Source: Haliea sp964022665 (lineage in GTDB: Bacteria > Pseudomonadota > Gammaproteobacteria > Pseudomonadales > Halieaceae). Taken from it: a DNA stretch of 64,000 bases. The translations under genes were made by a program, and so were the position numbers. Location of the stretch: the NCBI GenBank assembly GCA_964022665.1, contig CAXIDF010000007.1, forward strand, positions 92,929 through 156,928, read 5' to 3'. Below are positions 36,709-46,648 of the stretch, piece after piece; position 1 is the stretch's first letter; each line of letters begins with the position of its first letter. A model generated the notes under the pieces. It ran no database searches and was not told the DNA's origin. It worked only from the letters and a program-made list of their open reading frames with translations.

Positions 36709-38033
36709 TGCGCGATCTGTTGTTGGTGGGCTTTCTTTTTGTGGCCATCTACTACTCCTTCCGGCGGCCCTATATTGGCGTGGCGGCCTGGACGTGGATA
36801 GCGCTGATTGCTCCGGTTAACTGGGCGTTCGGGTTTTCCCAGAGCTTCAGGTTGAACCTGACCATTGTGCTGGTGACGATGCTGTCGTATCTCTTCGTTG
36901 AGAAGCACAAAGAGTTCCGTCTCAATGCCATTGGGTTCTGGATACTGGCGTTTGGTTTCTGGACACTTATGAGTACTCTATTCAACTTGAACTCAAACCC
37001 TCAGAATGTTTGGGCGTACTGGAACCAGTTTGTCAAAGTTCTGCTGTTGTTCTTCTTTATCACCCTGATGATTCGCAAGAGGCTGCATATTGATGTACTG
37101 GTGTGGACAATCGTTTTGGGCATCTCAGCCTATGCGGCGATGGAGGCAGTGAAGTTCATACTTTCTGGCGGTGGCCACAGAATTGTTGGTAGGGCAGGGA
37201 TTATCGCGGACCGCAACGACCTGGCAGTGGCTATCAATATGTGCATACCGCTCATCGTGTATCTTGCTCAAGTCACCGGGCATAAGATGGTGCGGCTAGG
37301 GCTTTGGGGGATGGTAGGCCTGAATATTATCAGCATAGTTGGAACTGGTTCCCGTGGGGGTTTTATAGGCTTGGCTATTCTGGCGTTCGCCTTCTGGTTG
37401 AAGTCACGACACAAGGGAGTGCTGGTCTTGTTGGCGTTTGCAATGCTACCCGTGCTGTATCAGAGTGCGCCGGAAGACTGGCGCGAGCGGCAGGCGACAA
37501 TTGCGACCGCCGTCGAGGAAGATAGCTCCTTTATTGGACGGCTCTGGGCATGGAAAATATCGACGTTGATAGCGCTGGATCACCCATTGACCGGTGGCGG
37601 GTTCCGTTCGGTACTGGATCCAAATCTATGGAATTATTACGCCCCCGAGACACCAGATTTTTCACCAGTGGCGACGCCTCCAATTCCGCCACACAGTGGC
37701 TCCAAGGCGGCGCATAATATTTACTTTCAGGTGTTGGGGGATCACGGCTTCCCGGGTCTTTTCATTTTCCTGATGTTCCTAGCGTTGGCTTTGTTGACCA
37801 CATTGAACAATGCGCGGTTGGGTAAAAAATACGGAGTATTATGGTACCGTCGGCTTGCCAATGCTCTCACATTGTCGCTTATCGGTTACGGCATCACGGG
37901 TGCGAACGTAAGTCTGGCTTACTTCGATCTGCTTTACGCGGTTCTGGGGATTGTAGCAGTGATGACATTACAGCGTGGGCGAATGCTGGGTATCGAGCAG
38001 AATAGTTCTCTTGAGCAACATAGTCGTGGTTGA
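36708..38033 (+). CDS. O-antigen ligase/polymerase-like membrane protein, exosortase A system (TIGR03097-type)
   Basis: A 441-residue protein with about 11 membrane spans and one large periplasmic loop (about residues 255-345, RERQATIATAVEEDSSFIGR then HPLTGGGF), as in the Wzy/WaaL superfamily. The HPLTGGGF motif and the HSGSKAAHNIYFQVLGDHG loop end are the functional loop marks of this group. It either polymerises the repeat unit or transfers glycan to a protein or lipid. ATG 36708 overlaps the microprotein stop; a longer frame from 36603 runs back into the ligase gene. G+C is lower than in the glycosyltransferase genes. Confidence 0.9.
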   Translation: MRDLLLVGFLFVAIYYSFRRPYIGVAAWTWIALIAPVNWAFGFSQSFRLNLTIVLVTMLSYLFVEKHKEFRLNAIGFWILAFGFWTLMSTLFNLNSNPQNVWAYWNQFVKVLLLFFFITLMIRKRLHIDVLVWTIVLGISAYAAMEAVKFILSGGGHRIVGRAGIIADRNDLAVAINMCIPLIVYLAQVTGHKMVRLGLWGMVGLNIISIVGTGSRGGFIGLAILAFAFWLKSRHKGVLVLLAFAMLPVLYQSAPEDWRERQATIATAVEEDSSFIGRLWAWKISTLIALDHPLTGGGFRSVLDPNLWNYYAPETPDFSPVATPPIPPHSGSKAAHNIYFQVLGDHGFPGLFIFLMFLALALLTTLNNARLGKKYGVLWYRRLANALTLSLIGYGITGANVSLAYFDLLYAVLGIVAVMTLQRGRMLGIEQNSSLEQHSRG

Positions 38034-39552
38034 CCCGGTGCACTCGCGCAAAGGAATTGGCAAATCGATAGCCAAAGGCGCGCTATGGACCATGTCAATC
38101 CGACTTGTGAGCCGGTCTATCAGCGTGGTGAGCACCTTGATTCTGGCACGTCTGTTGGACCCTTCGGACTTTGGTGTTTATGCATTGGCTATGTCCGTGT
38201 ATGCACTTGTTGAGTTGGTCAGGGCATTTGGGTTCGGTACGATACTTATACAGAATCAGGACGCCACGGATGACCATTACCATACGGCGTGGACCATGCA
38301 CCTCGCATTCTCCGTGGTCAGCGGGGTGCTTTTGTACGCGTTTGCGCCTCTCGCGGCGGAGACGCTCAAGGAAGCCCGGTTGGAGCCTGTGTTACGGTTT
38401 ATGTGCCTTTTGTTTCTGATTGATGGCGTTAAGAATGTAGCTATTATTAATTTTCAGAAGCATATGACCTTCGACCGGGAGTTTCGCTTTCAGCTTACGA
38501 TGAAGCTTGTTGGCTTTTGCGTCGCCGTGCCCTTGGCGTTTTACTTGCGTAGCTATTGGGCGATGCTGTTTGGATTGTTGGCAACGTCTCTCACATTGGT
38601 CGCGCTAAGTTATTCTATGCAGCCCTTCCGGCCTCGACTGCGAGTCTTGTATTGGCGAGAAATGCTTTCGTTTTCAGCCTGGTTGCAGGTCAACAATATT
38701 CTCAACTATTTCAATCGTCATCTCGAGAACTTCATGGTTTCACGCATGGCCGGGGTGGCCGCAGTAGGTTCGCTTACCATGACGAAGGAGTCAGGCCAGT
38801 TGTTGCTTAAATTGGCGGTACCCATCAATCGCGCAGCATTTCCTGGTTACTCCAGAGTGAACAAGGAGCCAGCCAAATTGCTGGAAGTATTCTGCGATGT
38901 CATGGCTCCATTGGCTATATTTGGATTTGCCATGGCGGTGGGAGTTGCCTCAGTTGCTCATCTCATGGTGCCGACTCTGCTGGGTATGAAGTGGCTTCAT
39001 ATCGTACCACTTGTACAGTGGCTCGCCCTGGCTACGCTGCTGATGATAGCCATGAGCAGTGCCAACAATGTTCTTATCGCTATGGGAAAGGTCCGCTGGG
39101 CAACCGCGATTATCGCTCTACGTCTCGTATCTCTGGCGATACTGCTGACGCTCTTGCTGCCGCGTTATGGCGTAATGGGTGTTGCTTATGCGACCTTTTG
39201 CACGCTTTCGCTGGTCATGGTCGTAGCGTATTTTGTGCTGCGTGCGAACCTCGGATTGAGCGTGCGTCGTGTTTGTTACATTGCGTACAAGCCTGGGCTC
39301 GCTTCTCTGCTAATGTACACGCTGGTAAGTGTGTTGTTCCCTACCCACTCCGCGGAGTCATCTCCCTTATGGCAAGTTTGCCAACTGCTGGCGGCGGTAG
39401 CTGTGGGTGCCGCATGTTTCGTTGTAGTTCAGGGCTTGCTTTGGTTGTTGGAAGCTAGACCCGATGGTCCGGAACTACAATTTGTGCGGCTGGTGCATAG
39501 CCGTACCGGGTTGTTCGGTTTTATTTTGCCTTCGGATACTCCGCGTGCCTGA
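38026..39552 (+). CDS. Wzx-type lipopolysaccharide/oligosaccharide flippase
   Basis: A protein of about 508 residues with some 12-14 membrane spans of the MOP flippase fold (KGALWTMSIRLVSRSISVVS near the N-terminus, LARLLDPSDFGVYALA, then YGVMGVAYATF later). It should move the lipid-linked repeat unit across the inner membrane. The start is uncertain: GTG 38026 gives an 8-base overlap identical in form to the next junction (GTG 39545 before TGA 39550); TTG 38011, GTG 38038 and GTG 37975 are alternatives. Lies between the polymerase-like gene and a deacetylase gene. Confidence 0.88.
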   Translation: MVDPVHSRKGIGKSIAKGALWTMSIRLVSRSISVVSTLILARLLDPSDFGVYALAMSVYALVELVRAFGFGTILIQNQDATDDHYHTAWTMHLAFSVVSGVLLYAFAPLAAETLKEARLEPVLRFMCLLFLIDGVKNVAIINFQKHMTFDREFRFQLTMKLVGFCVAVPLAFYLRSYWAMLFGLLATSLTLVALSYSMQPFRPRLRVLYWREMLSFSAWLQVNNILNYFNRHLENFMVSRMAGVAAVGSLTMTKESGQLLLKLAVPINRAAFPGYSRVNKEPAKLLEVFCDVMAPLAIFGFAMAVGVASVAHLMVPTLLGMKWLHIVPLVQWLALATLLMIAMSSANNVLIAMGKVRWATAIIALRLVSLAILLTLLLPRYGVMGVAYATFCTLSLVMVVAYFVLRANLGLSVRRVCYIAYKPGLASLLMYTLVSVLFPTHSAESSPLWQVCQLLAAVAVGAACFVVVQGLLWLLEARPDGPELQFVRLVHSRTGLFGFILPSDTPRA

Positions 39553-40516
39553 CTTGCAACAGCTCCTTTTCCGTAGCGGACTGGCACTGGCCGGGCTCTC
39601 CACGCGCCAGCGACTCTCGATTCTTATTTATCATCGTGTTCTGCCGCAGCAGGACGATATGCGCGGAGCAGAGCCAACGGCGGTAGATTTTGAGTGGCAG
39701 ATGAAGTTACTGTCACGTTATTTCAATGTATTGCCGCTGCAAGAGGCGGTCAGCCTATTACGCTCGGGGAAATTACCTCCCAGAGCGGCCTGTGTCACGT
39801 TTGATGACGGGTTTGCCGATAATGCGACGGTAGCTTTGCCAATTTTGAAGCGCTACGGGATACCCGCTACCGTATTCGTGGCGAGTGGTTACCTGGACGG
39901 TGGTCGCATCTGGAACGACACAGTGATCGAGGCGCTCCGTCTCTATCGGGAACCGGTGTTGGACCTGACGGAGGTCGGCCTGCCGGTTCTTGATACCGTG
40001 GACCAGATTCATCGCCGCAAGGCTGCTTATGCGATCATACGACAGGCCAAATACCTGGATGAGATCCGTCGCGATGAGATTGCCGACTACATCGCTGCGA
40101 TGGTGGGCCCGCTGCCCGATGATCTAATGCTGACTGCCGATCAACGTCGACTTCTCCATTGCGAAGGCATTGAGATCGGGGGGCACACGGTATCGCACCC
40201 CATTCTGGCGCAATTGCCGCTGGGCGTGGCACGGGAGCAAATTCTGAAAGGGAAGACGCAGTTAGAGGCATTGCTCGGTGCCCCTGTGCGGGTGTTCGCC
40301 TATCCGAATGGTGGCAGGGGGAAAGACTACAATAATGAGCATGTCTCGCTGGTTGAAGAAGCTGGCTTTGAAGCCGCTGTCGCGACTGATTGGGGGGTCG
40401 CAGACAGCGCTAGTGACCGCTATCAGCTGCCTCGCTTCACTCCATGGGATAAATCGGAATTCAGGTTTTTGCTGCGAATGGCGTGGAATATGCACCGAAC
40501 TGGCCGGAATCGATAG
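39545..40516 (+). CDS. Polysaccharide deacetylase family protein
   Basis: A 323-residue NodB-fold protein. It has ILIYHRVLP, the metal aspartates in CVTFDDGFADN, EIGGHTVSHP with the zinc histidines, and RVFAYPNGG, which mark the PgaB/IcaB-like arrangement without a lipoprotein signal. It probably removes N-acetyl groups from the polymer or its precursor. GTG 39545 overlaps the flippase gene by 8 bases; the frame from 39464 would overlap by 89. It is the second of three deacetylases in the window (others at 25011 and 45356). The next 107 bases have no gene. Confidence 0.9.
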   Translation: MPDLQQLLFRSGLALAGLSTRQRLSILIYHRVLPQQDDMRGAEPTAVDFEWQMKLLSRYFNVLPLQEAVSLLRSGKLPPRAACVTFDDGFADNATVALPILKRYGIPATVFVASGYLDGGRIWNDTVIEALRLYREPVLDLTEVGLPVLDTVDQIHRRKAAYAIIRQAKYLDEIRRDEIADYIAAMVGPLPDDLMLTADQRRLLHCEGIEIGGHTVSHPILAQLPLGVAREQILKGKTQLEALLGAPVRVFAYPNGGRGKDYNNEHVSLVEEAGFEAAVATDWGVADSASDRYQLPRFTPWDKSEFRFLLRMAWNMHRTGRNR

Positions 40517-40623
40517 GCTCGGAGCCATTTTGGCCGGTGGGTTTAGCACTGCTGCCCCACATGGGCTATGCTAAGCTAAATATCATTTTGGTGGCTTTCG
40601 TTGCTTCCTGAACAGAGATCCGT

Positions 40624-43161
40624 ATGTGCTTCCCGCGAATCAACCTCAAAAACCTGCCTTACCTGTTATCCGCACTGGCTTGGCTGTTAACTGCGCACCC
40701 TCTGGCTTTTGGGCAGGAAATTTTCATTGAGCGGTATAGTGGGCCGTACAGCGAAGTGTGGGAAGCGTATGTCAGGGTTCGGCTCGGCGGTGGTGGGGCT
40801 GTCGATGGCTCTGAGAGTTCGATTGTGCCGCCAACATCAGAACAGGCTGACGCGCTCAACGACGAGGATGTAGTTGAGAGCGAGGGGCAGGTTCAAGCCG
40901 GTGATGGCCAGGAGAATGAGTTTTTTCGAGCCCCCCGGGATGAGCCTGTATACGAGGGTAACCTGGAAGAGGCTATCGTCTACGTTCGCGTGCCTCGCAC
41001 GACTGGTCGCCATCAGGTGGTTCTGAAAAATGGCGAGGACTACACGCTGGAGAGCCCGGATGTGTGGGACCGCCTGCCGGATTCGCGCCATGTATTTGAT
41101 GGGTTCAACGCCCCTGGTCAGCTAGTTCTGAGGCACGCTGATGGCGCAGAACGGCTGATCTACGACTGCTTTGAAAGGAGCGTACCATGCGTGCCACTAG
41201 ACCCGATGGTCTCCTTTGACGGGCGGAAGGTCATATTTTCCGTCTACCGTGGCAAGCGATTGAAAAACGCCTGGTGGAATGGCACAACCTTGCCAAACCA
41301 GCATCTCGATGAGGCGACAGAGGCGCAATTGCATGTGGCTGACCTTGTCACTGGTAAAGTAACGCCTTTGGAGCATTCGCCGGGCGTGTTCGATGTCAGC
41401 CCGGCATGGTTACCAGATGGTCGTATTGTTTTTGCGTCATCCAGGCCTGAGTTTCGCGAACCCTGGCTGGATAGGATCACACCCAATCGCAGAGTGGAAA
41501 CCCAACTCTATATCGCCGACGCTGATGGCGGTAATGCGGTTAACATCAGTCCTCATGAAGTAACGACTGCGATGCATCCCTTTGTGCTACAGAGTGGTCG
41601 CGTCGCCTATAGTTCGCAGTGGCTGAGCCATAACCTGGCGTATGGCGGCACGAATGGCGGTATCAACTGGCCAACGACCTTGGATAACATGTGGCTGGTC
41701 ATGGATATGGATACTCGAGGTGGTGACATGAACGCCTTGTTAGGTGCTCATCGCAACTCCTTCCAATCCGCTACCGGCCGTACTAAAACCATGAAAGCTC
41801 TGCATTTCTTGGGTCAGCGAGCCAATGGTAATATCTGCGTAAGCAACTATTATCGCGCCAATAATTTGGGGTTGGGTGACATATTCTGCTGGGCGCCCGA
41901 ACCTGTCGGGGTCGAGGGCGCGATGCCAGAGTTTTTGCCACGCCGAATCTACAACGTTGCGAACTGGTCGAAATCCAATGATGAACCATCCCTCAAAAAG
42001 GATGGTTTATATCTTGGAAAGATTGGCTACCCTGAGGGTATTCCCGGAAATCAGCTGATGATTACGCTGGGTCGTGGATTTTGCACCAACGTGTCTGGGT
42101 CGGTAAGGAGCTTTCAGGAACGCGTAGCCGATCAGCCGGAAAAACGGGGCTGCGATGTGGGGGTGTACCACACCACACGAATCCCTTCCCAAGAGATTTC
42201 GGATGTTGTGCGTATTGTGGACACCGAACAGTGGCATGAGTTTGCCGCTCGAGTTGCAGCTCCGATGGAGGTGCCCGATACGCCCACCCCGCAATCCACG
42301 CATGATGGAAGTTGTCAGCTCGCGAGCAGCGACGCCGGCGCAGCAGAGACCGCAGCGTCTAGACCCTACAAGTTCAATAGCAATTACAAATCGATGGCTA
42401 ATAATGGCGGTGAGATTCATGGCCTGGATCACGACGAACTGGCAGCCATAAGGTTTTGGGAGGTGCTGCCGAATCCCAGGGAGTCGCGTTCCTTCAAGAA
42501 CTCCATTGGTAATGAACTGCGTTTACTCGGTGATGTGCCTTTACTTCGGGATAATTCGTTCAAGGTGCAACTGCCTTGCGACACACCTTATGTGATGGCT
42601 GGAATCGATAGCCGTGGGCGGGTAATCAAACGCGATCAGGTGCCGCAGTCGCTACGTCCCGGTGAAAAGCGTGTATGCACCGGATGCCACTTGCACTCTC
42701 GCAGGGGCCGCCCTTATGCGGAATCCATGGCGTTTTTGACAGATGCAAAGCCACTTCTTCGAGCTATGCCAGTGCCCACCTACGAGCAAGATATCAAACC
42801 TATATTTGAACGGCGTTGTCTGAGTTGCCATGTTTCCGATGTTCCGCTTATGGATTACGACGCGTTGGTGTGGGACTTTTTTCAGGAAGCTGTTCCCGAA
42901 GAGAGGCGTGTTTTGATGCGGGACTCAGAAAATGAACGCCGCCGGTGGGGCCTTCAACGACCGTATACAAGCAAGTACGTAAATTCCATGTTTGCGCGCG
43001 AGAGTTTATTGTATTGGAAGGCTGCCAATCAGCGCACCGATGGGCGTACAGATCTTACCTACCCCAATGACATTGACTTCGGAAAGCCACACCCGGTCCG
43101 GATGACTGACGCGGAGCTACGTACATTGGGAGACTGGCTGGATTCGGGAGCGACCCGCTAG
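40624..43161 (+). CDS. HzsA-related exported protein with two c-type haem motifs
   Basis: An 845-residue exported protein. A signal peptide ends near residue 31 (LAFGQE). Residues about 180-400 hold TolB/PD40-like beta-propeller strands (AWLPDGRIVFASSRPEF, YIADADGGNAVNISPHEVTT). The C-terminal part has two CxxCH motifs, C685-H689 (CTGCH) and C732-H736 (CLSCH), for covalent haem c. The order resembles hydrazine synthase alpha-subunit relatives found outside anammox bacteria. It is not a standard XrtA part. It sits 107 bases after the deacetylase and 34 bases before a convergent gene. A periplasmic oxidoreductase, perhaps acting on the glycan or the PEP-CTERM proteins, is inference only. Confidence 0.75.
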   Translation: MCFPRINLKNLPYLLSALAWLLTAHPLAFGQEIFIERYSGPYSEVWEAYVRVRLGGGGAVDGSESSIVPPTSEQADALNDEDVVESEGQVQAGDGQENEFFRAPRDEPVYEGNLEEAIVYVRVPRTTGRHQVVLKNGEDYTLESPDVWDRLPDSRHVFDGFNAPGQLVLRHADGAERLIYDCFERSVPCVPLDPMVSFDGRKVIFSVYRGKRLKNAWWNGTTLPNQHLDEATEAQLHVADLVTGKVTPLEHSPGVFDVSPAWLPDGRIVFASSRPEFREPWLDRITPNRRVETQLYIADADGGNAVNISPHEVTTAMHPFVLQSGRVAYSSQWLSHNLAYGGTNGGINWPTTLDNMWLVMDMDTRGGDMNALLGAHRNSFQSATGRTKTMKALHFLGQRANGNICVSNYYRANNLGLGDIFCWAPEPVGVEGAMPEFLPRRIYNVANWSKSNDEPSLKKDGLYLGKIGYPEGIPGNQLMITLGRGFCTNVSGSVRSFQERVADQPEKRGCDVGVYHTTRIPSQEISDVVRIVDTEQWHEFAARVAAPMEVPDTPTPQSTHDGSCQLASSDAGAAETAASRPYKFNSNYKSMANNGGEIHGLDHDELAAIRFWEVLPNPRESRSFKNSIGNELRLLGDVPLLRDNSFKVQLPCDTPYVMAGIDSRGRVIKRDQVPQSLRPGEKRVCTGCHLHSRRGRPYAESMAFLTDAKPLLRAMPVPTYEQDIKPIFERRCLSCHVSDVPLMDYDALVWDFFQEAVPEERRVLMRDSENERRRWGLQRPYTSKYVNSMFARESLLYWKAANQRTDGRTDLTYPNDIDFGKPHPVRMTDAELRTLGDWLDSGATR

Positions 43162-43195
43162 ATTGGTCTCTCACAAGTGTAGTGGTCACTCACAA

Positions 43196-44086
43196 TCAAA
43201 GATGCACGTCATTTCCAGCAGTGTGGTGCAGCACTTCGTTCGCTGTGTCATCGGCAAGTGACCGCCAATGCCGTTGCAAGATTCGGATTCTTGGCCAGAT
43301 TCTCGTATAGAGGCGTGGCTGATATTCTCCTGACTCGTAGAGTTTGAGTCGGGTAGGGGACTTTGCCAGAGCCCCCGACTTTCCTTCTTTGTCTGCCCCC
43401 GCGAACAGGATGCAGGCGCCACATTGCTCCGGAACCTCGCGCAGATAGGCAAGGCGTGGGCTAATTTTTTTCAGGGCGGGATCCAGAAACCAACTTGTGC
43501 TCTGGACACCAAGAAATTCAGGGTTGAATGCTAGAAAATCTGCGAGGCGTTCATAACATTCAATCCAACCTGAGGGGGTAAATTCACTCGAGGACCCTGG
43601 GTGCATGTGAAGCTCCAGGAATGGGCTGGCCCCACGGCTGGCGGCCAAAACCTGTAAAAAACGGATGGCCTGCTTGGCTCCAGCTCTCACTAGAAGGGAG
43701 CGGGGGATTCCTGAGTATGGTGTGGCGAACTCTGCCCCGAACGGAATCAAGCGGCGAAGCAGAATGGCCAGATCCTTGCGGTAGAGATCGTTTTCAAACC
43801 TGAAGTAGTCATCATTTTGGGCCGTACAAATATCTTCAAGCCGTCGTAGTTCGCCATCGTAGAGTTCAAGAATGCTGGGAGGCTGAACCCACAACGCAGT
43901 CTCAGCCTGAAACTCCTCCAGTAGGAATCTGAGGAGGATTCTATTGTACTCGCTGACCTTTGTGCCGCCCTCTGCAGATAGGGACCTCTCGGCGCTGAGT
44001 AATTGCGCGGGCAGAGCCGCATACCCAGACTCGTTGGCCGGCTGAAGGGCGAGCGTACAGTATTGCGACGGTGACAGTCTGGCCAT
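43196..44086 (-). CDS. Unknown protein of the accessory block
   Basis: A 296-residue protein with no domain I recognise. There is no signal peptide or membrane span. It has a mixed helical/strand pattern, with a short conserved-looking stretch LELHMHPGSSSEF and a basic C-terminal part (RLYTRIWPRIRILQRHWR). ATG 44086 is chosen because it leaves a normal gap after the upstream ATP-grasp gene; the longest frame (44287) would overlap that gene by 89 bases. It is the last gene of a three-gene minus-strand run with an ATP-grasp protein and a deacetylase. Confidence 0.55.
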   Translation of the reverse strand: MARLSPSQYCTLALQPANESGYAALPAQLLSAERSLSAEGGTKVSEYNRILLRFLLEEFQAETALWVQPPSILELYDGELRRLEDICTAQNDDYFRFENDLYRKDLAILLRRLIPFGAEFATPYSGIPRSLLVRAGAKQAIRFLQVLAASRGASPFLELHMHPGSSSEFTPSGWIECYERLADFLAFNPEFLGVQSTSWFLDPALKKISPRLAYLREVPEQCGACILFAGADKEGKSGALAKSPTRLKLYESGEYQPRLYTRIWPRIRILQRHWRSLADDTANEVLHHTAGNDVHL

Positions 44087-44198
44087 GTCAGCTGCACCAA
44101 CAGCGCTTGATCGTCCGGCTGTTCGTGTGACGTCTATCCATGCCCATGAAGCCTCTGAGTCCCGATTGGTAGAAACTATAGTCTTTGTATGCGTTCGA

Positions 44199-45296
44199 TC
44201 ACTCCCCGACGGGAGCCCCGAAAATGTCCTGGTGAGATCTATCGAATATGATCGCCGAGCTAGGGTCAGGCTCAACATTAAGTTCAATCACAACCGGGCC
44301 CCGGGTGGTGATAGCGATGTCTACGCCAGCGAACTGAATGTGGGGGAAAGCGTCAACGGCTCTCACCGCGAGATCAATAGACTCTCGCAAAAACGGTAGC
44401 CTCGTTCCCGAAATTCTTTCGCCCGAATCCATGTGGCACTCGAATCTATCGTTCCAAATGTTCTTGATCTGACCTTCGCCGATTTCACCACTGACAGTAT
44501 CGACGGCGAATGCAAGCGCACCCTGGCTGGTGTTGTCCACTATGCTCCCACGACGGCCTACACGCAGGAAGGCACCGAGACAGGAGGCCCCTTCTACATT
44601 GCTTAAAATCCAGATTCTCAAAGTATTTACACTTGAGGGGTTGAGTCGATTCAAGTCGGGGTGCTGCTGAACGTACTCCTCCAGAGTGTAATCTGCACCG
44701 GAAGGAATTTGCAGTATGTTGTTACAAAAATCTTCAGCTGAGAGGGTTTCGCCACTATCGAGCATTCTCAAGCTCAGGTTCGGTTCCCTTACTACGCCGA
44801 CGGCACGAAAACCCTCGCCACCATATCCTTCTAGTACTTTACAGCAGAAACGGTTGATATGAGACTCTGTAACCAGCAACTGAATCAAGTCTTTTCCATT
44901 TTTAAGTTCTGAGCCTGATGACGTACAGCCATATTTCAAGTTCAGGCGCCCCAAGAAAGCAGGTGTCGGAATACTTAGCAGTTGTAAAACCGACTTCTCG
45001 CTAATTTTATTTTGAGAGAGCTTTTGGTAAGCGGGTGAATTGAGTCTGTTGACGTGGTGACGGAATTTACCGTAGGTCCAGAAACCGGTCTTGAATTTCC
45101 ATGACAACTCTTTGCGCCAGTATCGCGCAACATGATAATGGCGTGGCCCCAAACCGTAAAACAAGCGCAGCGCAATCATTTCCACTAGCTGTCGGGGCGC
45201 CGACAGGTGACCCTCCCTCGCGCGCAACAGAGTCTGGCGTGCTACCTCAATCAGGGTGGCCGGCGGCCTGTGCGGTACATTAGTTGGCAAAGTCAT
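44199..45296 (-). CDS. Sugar-transfer-associated ATP-grasp protein (copy 1)
   Basis: A 365-residue ATP-grasp protein of the type found in polysaccharide loci (ATPgrasp_ST, related to alpha-glutamate ligases). Visible marks are the nucleotide-lysine stretch FCCKVLEGYGGEGFRA, the LNPSSVNTLRIWIL strand, LRVGRRGSIVDN, and the metal-binding end VVIELNVEPDPSS. It should join a carboxylate to an amine or sugar hydroxyl with ATP. It is closely similar to the copy at 47871 (shared YHVARYW/YHKYRLW start, GSIVDN/GSLVDN, DRSHQ/NRSHQ end). A gap of 112 bases separates it from the next gene. Confidence 0.85.
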   Translation of the reverse strand: MTLPTNVPHRPPATLIEVARQTLLRAREGHLSAPRQLVEMIALRLFYGLGPRHYHVARYWRKELSWKFKTGFWTYGKFRHHVNRLNSPAYQKLSQNKISEKSVLQLLSIPTPAFLGRLNLKYGCTSSGSELKNGKDLIQLLVTESHINRFCCKVLEGYGGEGFRAVGVVREPNLSLRMLDSGETLSAEDFCNNILQIPSGADYTLEEYVQQHPDLNRLNPSSVNTLRIWILSNVEGASCLGAFLRVGRRGSIVDNTSQGALAFAVDTVSGEIGEGQIKNIWNDRFECHMDSGERISGTRLPFLRESIDLAVRAVDAFPHIQFAGVDIAITTRGPVVIELNVEPDPSSAIIFDRSHQDIFGAPVGE

Positions 45297-45355
45297 CGCT
45301 TCCTGCCGTAGGGTATTGAGGGGGTTCAGTCACGAGGTTCGTCACGTCCTCTATC

Positions 45356-46384
45356 TTATCCATGACTGTTGAAAAAGAACGCCCGTGTATCACGTATCAA
45401 CTGCATGAAACCGCACATTTCAGCCTCGAATTCTAGCTCCGAAACCTCTTGGCCATCGAGAATACGTGGCAAGGCATAGATTTCCGACCGTTCATCGGTA
45501 AGTCCAATAGTGGTCGTGGTTGCAGACGCAATTTTCTCATCTGAGAGGGTTGGCCAGATTGACCTGGTGAAACGCCCACTGGGGTAGCAAAAATGGACGG
45601 GGGTGCTGCCCGTGACTTCTTGAATTTTCTCAGCGTTCAGCGCCAACTCCTCTTTCAAGGAATCCTGATCATTGTGCGTGATTCTATGACGATGTGTATG
45701 TAACTCGATAGCGACGCTCGCCGCAGCACTGTTTACCTCCGAGGGGGTCATTAGATGGAACCAGCGGCCCTCTGAAAGCTCATCGTAATCGACACCAGTT
45801 TCTTCACAGATCGACCTGAGAAACACCTGCTTCTCACGCTCGCCATCTAGCGTGCGTACTCGTTCCAAGGCTTCTGTCAGTGCAATTTTGCGGGTAATAG
45901 CTGAATTAATTGGCAGCGGCCCGAAGTCATAATCTGGCAGGTGCACCACGGCATTCTGCTTTTGAGACGTTTGGTGAAAACAATACTGTAACGCGACATC
46001 GATTACTGGCAACTGATTCAGGCAGTAATAAGTCGTCAGGTATATGGTGGCCGGATACTCGTATTCTCTCAAGATGGGGACCATGTGCAGATAGGAACTG
46101 TACCAGCCGTCATCAATGGTGATAACTGTCGCATTTCCCGGAAGCGTTCTCGTGTTACGATTTTTAACTACTGCTGCAAGTGGTATGACGGGATAGCCCC
46201 ACTTTTCGAGTAACTCCATCCTCCTTCGGAACGAGCTCGCGCTCATGTAAAGAAAGTTACCGAAGTGGTCGTGACCCAGCCATATACCGTGATAGCAAAG
46301 GATGCGTACCCGATTTCGCGTCAAATGCTTGCTAAGGGCAAATAGCCCGCTCAGCCGTGCCAGTGTTAATACTATCTTTTTCAA
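45356..46384 (-). CDS. Polysaccharide deacetylase family protein
   Basis: A 342-residue NodB-fold protein with RILCYHGIW, ATVITIDDGWYSSY carrying the metal aspartates, IELHTHRHRITH for the zinc histidines and HFCYPSGRFT. A short hydrophobic N-terminus (about residues 4-18) may anchor it. It probably deacetylates a sugar of the polymer. It lies first in a minus-strand run with the ATP-grasp and unknown genes, 265 bases from a divergent ATP-grasp gene. Composition is less G+C-rich than the central operon. Confidence 0.9.
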   Translation of the reverse strand: MKKIVLTLARLSGLFALSKHLTRNRVRILCYHGIWLGHDHFGNFLYMSASSFRRRMELLEKWGYPVIPLAAVVKNRNTRTLPGNATVITIDDGWYSSYLHMVPILREYEYPATIYLTTYYCLNQLPVIDVALQYCFHQTSQKQNAVVHLPDYDFGPLPINSAITRKIALTEALERVRTLDGEREKQVFLRSICEETGVDYDELSEGRWFHLMTPSEVNSAAASVAIELHTHRHRITHNDQDSLKEELALNAEKIQEVTGSTPVHFCYPSGRFTRSIWPTLSDEKIASATTTTIGLTDERSEIYALPRILDGQEVSELEFEAEMCGFMQLIRDTRAFFFNSHG

Positions 46385-46648
46385 ATTGCGTTTCCGCTCT
46401 CATGTTTCGCGCTTTTAACGCCTATTTTCACGCAGGTTGACCCGATTTGCGAGCTTGGATTCAACACAGCCTTCAGCAGTTCTTTTGGACGAACCCTCCA
46501 TTTCGGCTTTTCGGTCACCTTACCTTCTCGGAGTGTGGAAATAGAGCTATCCTGTGTTCAAACCGTTTGTGAGCTTACTGCCCTTTTCGGCGTCCGGGTA
46601 GAGGGCTTCCATCTGGAGCGAATCAAGGTGCATCCGATAAGGCGTGTC

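Noticed and set aside
43162..43195. Imperfect inverted repeat between convergent genes
   Set aside because: Bulged stem without T-tract; not enough for a terminator call.
44087..44287. N-terminal extension of the unknown 296-residue protein
   Set aside because: It would overlap the upstream ATP-grasp gene by 89 bases and has no supporting ribosome site.
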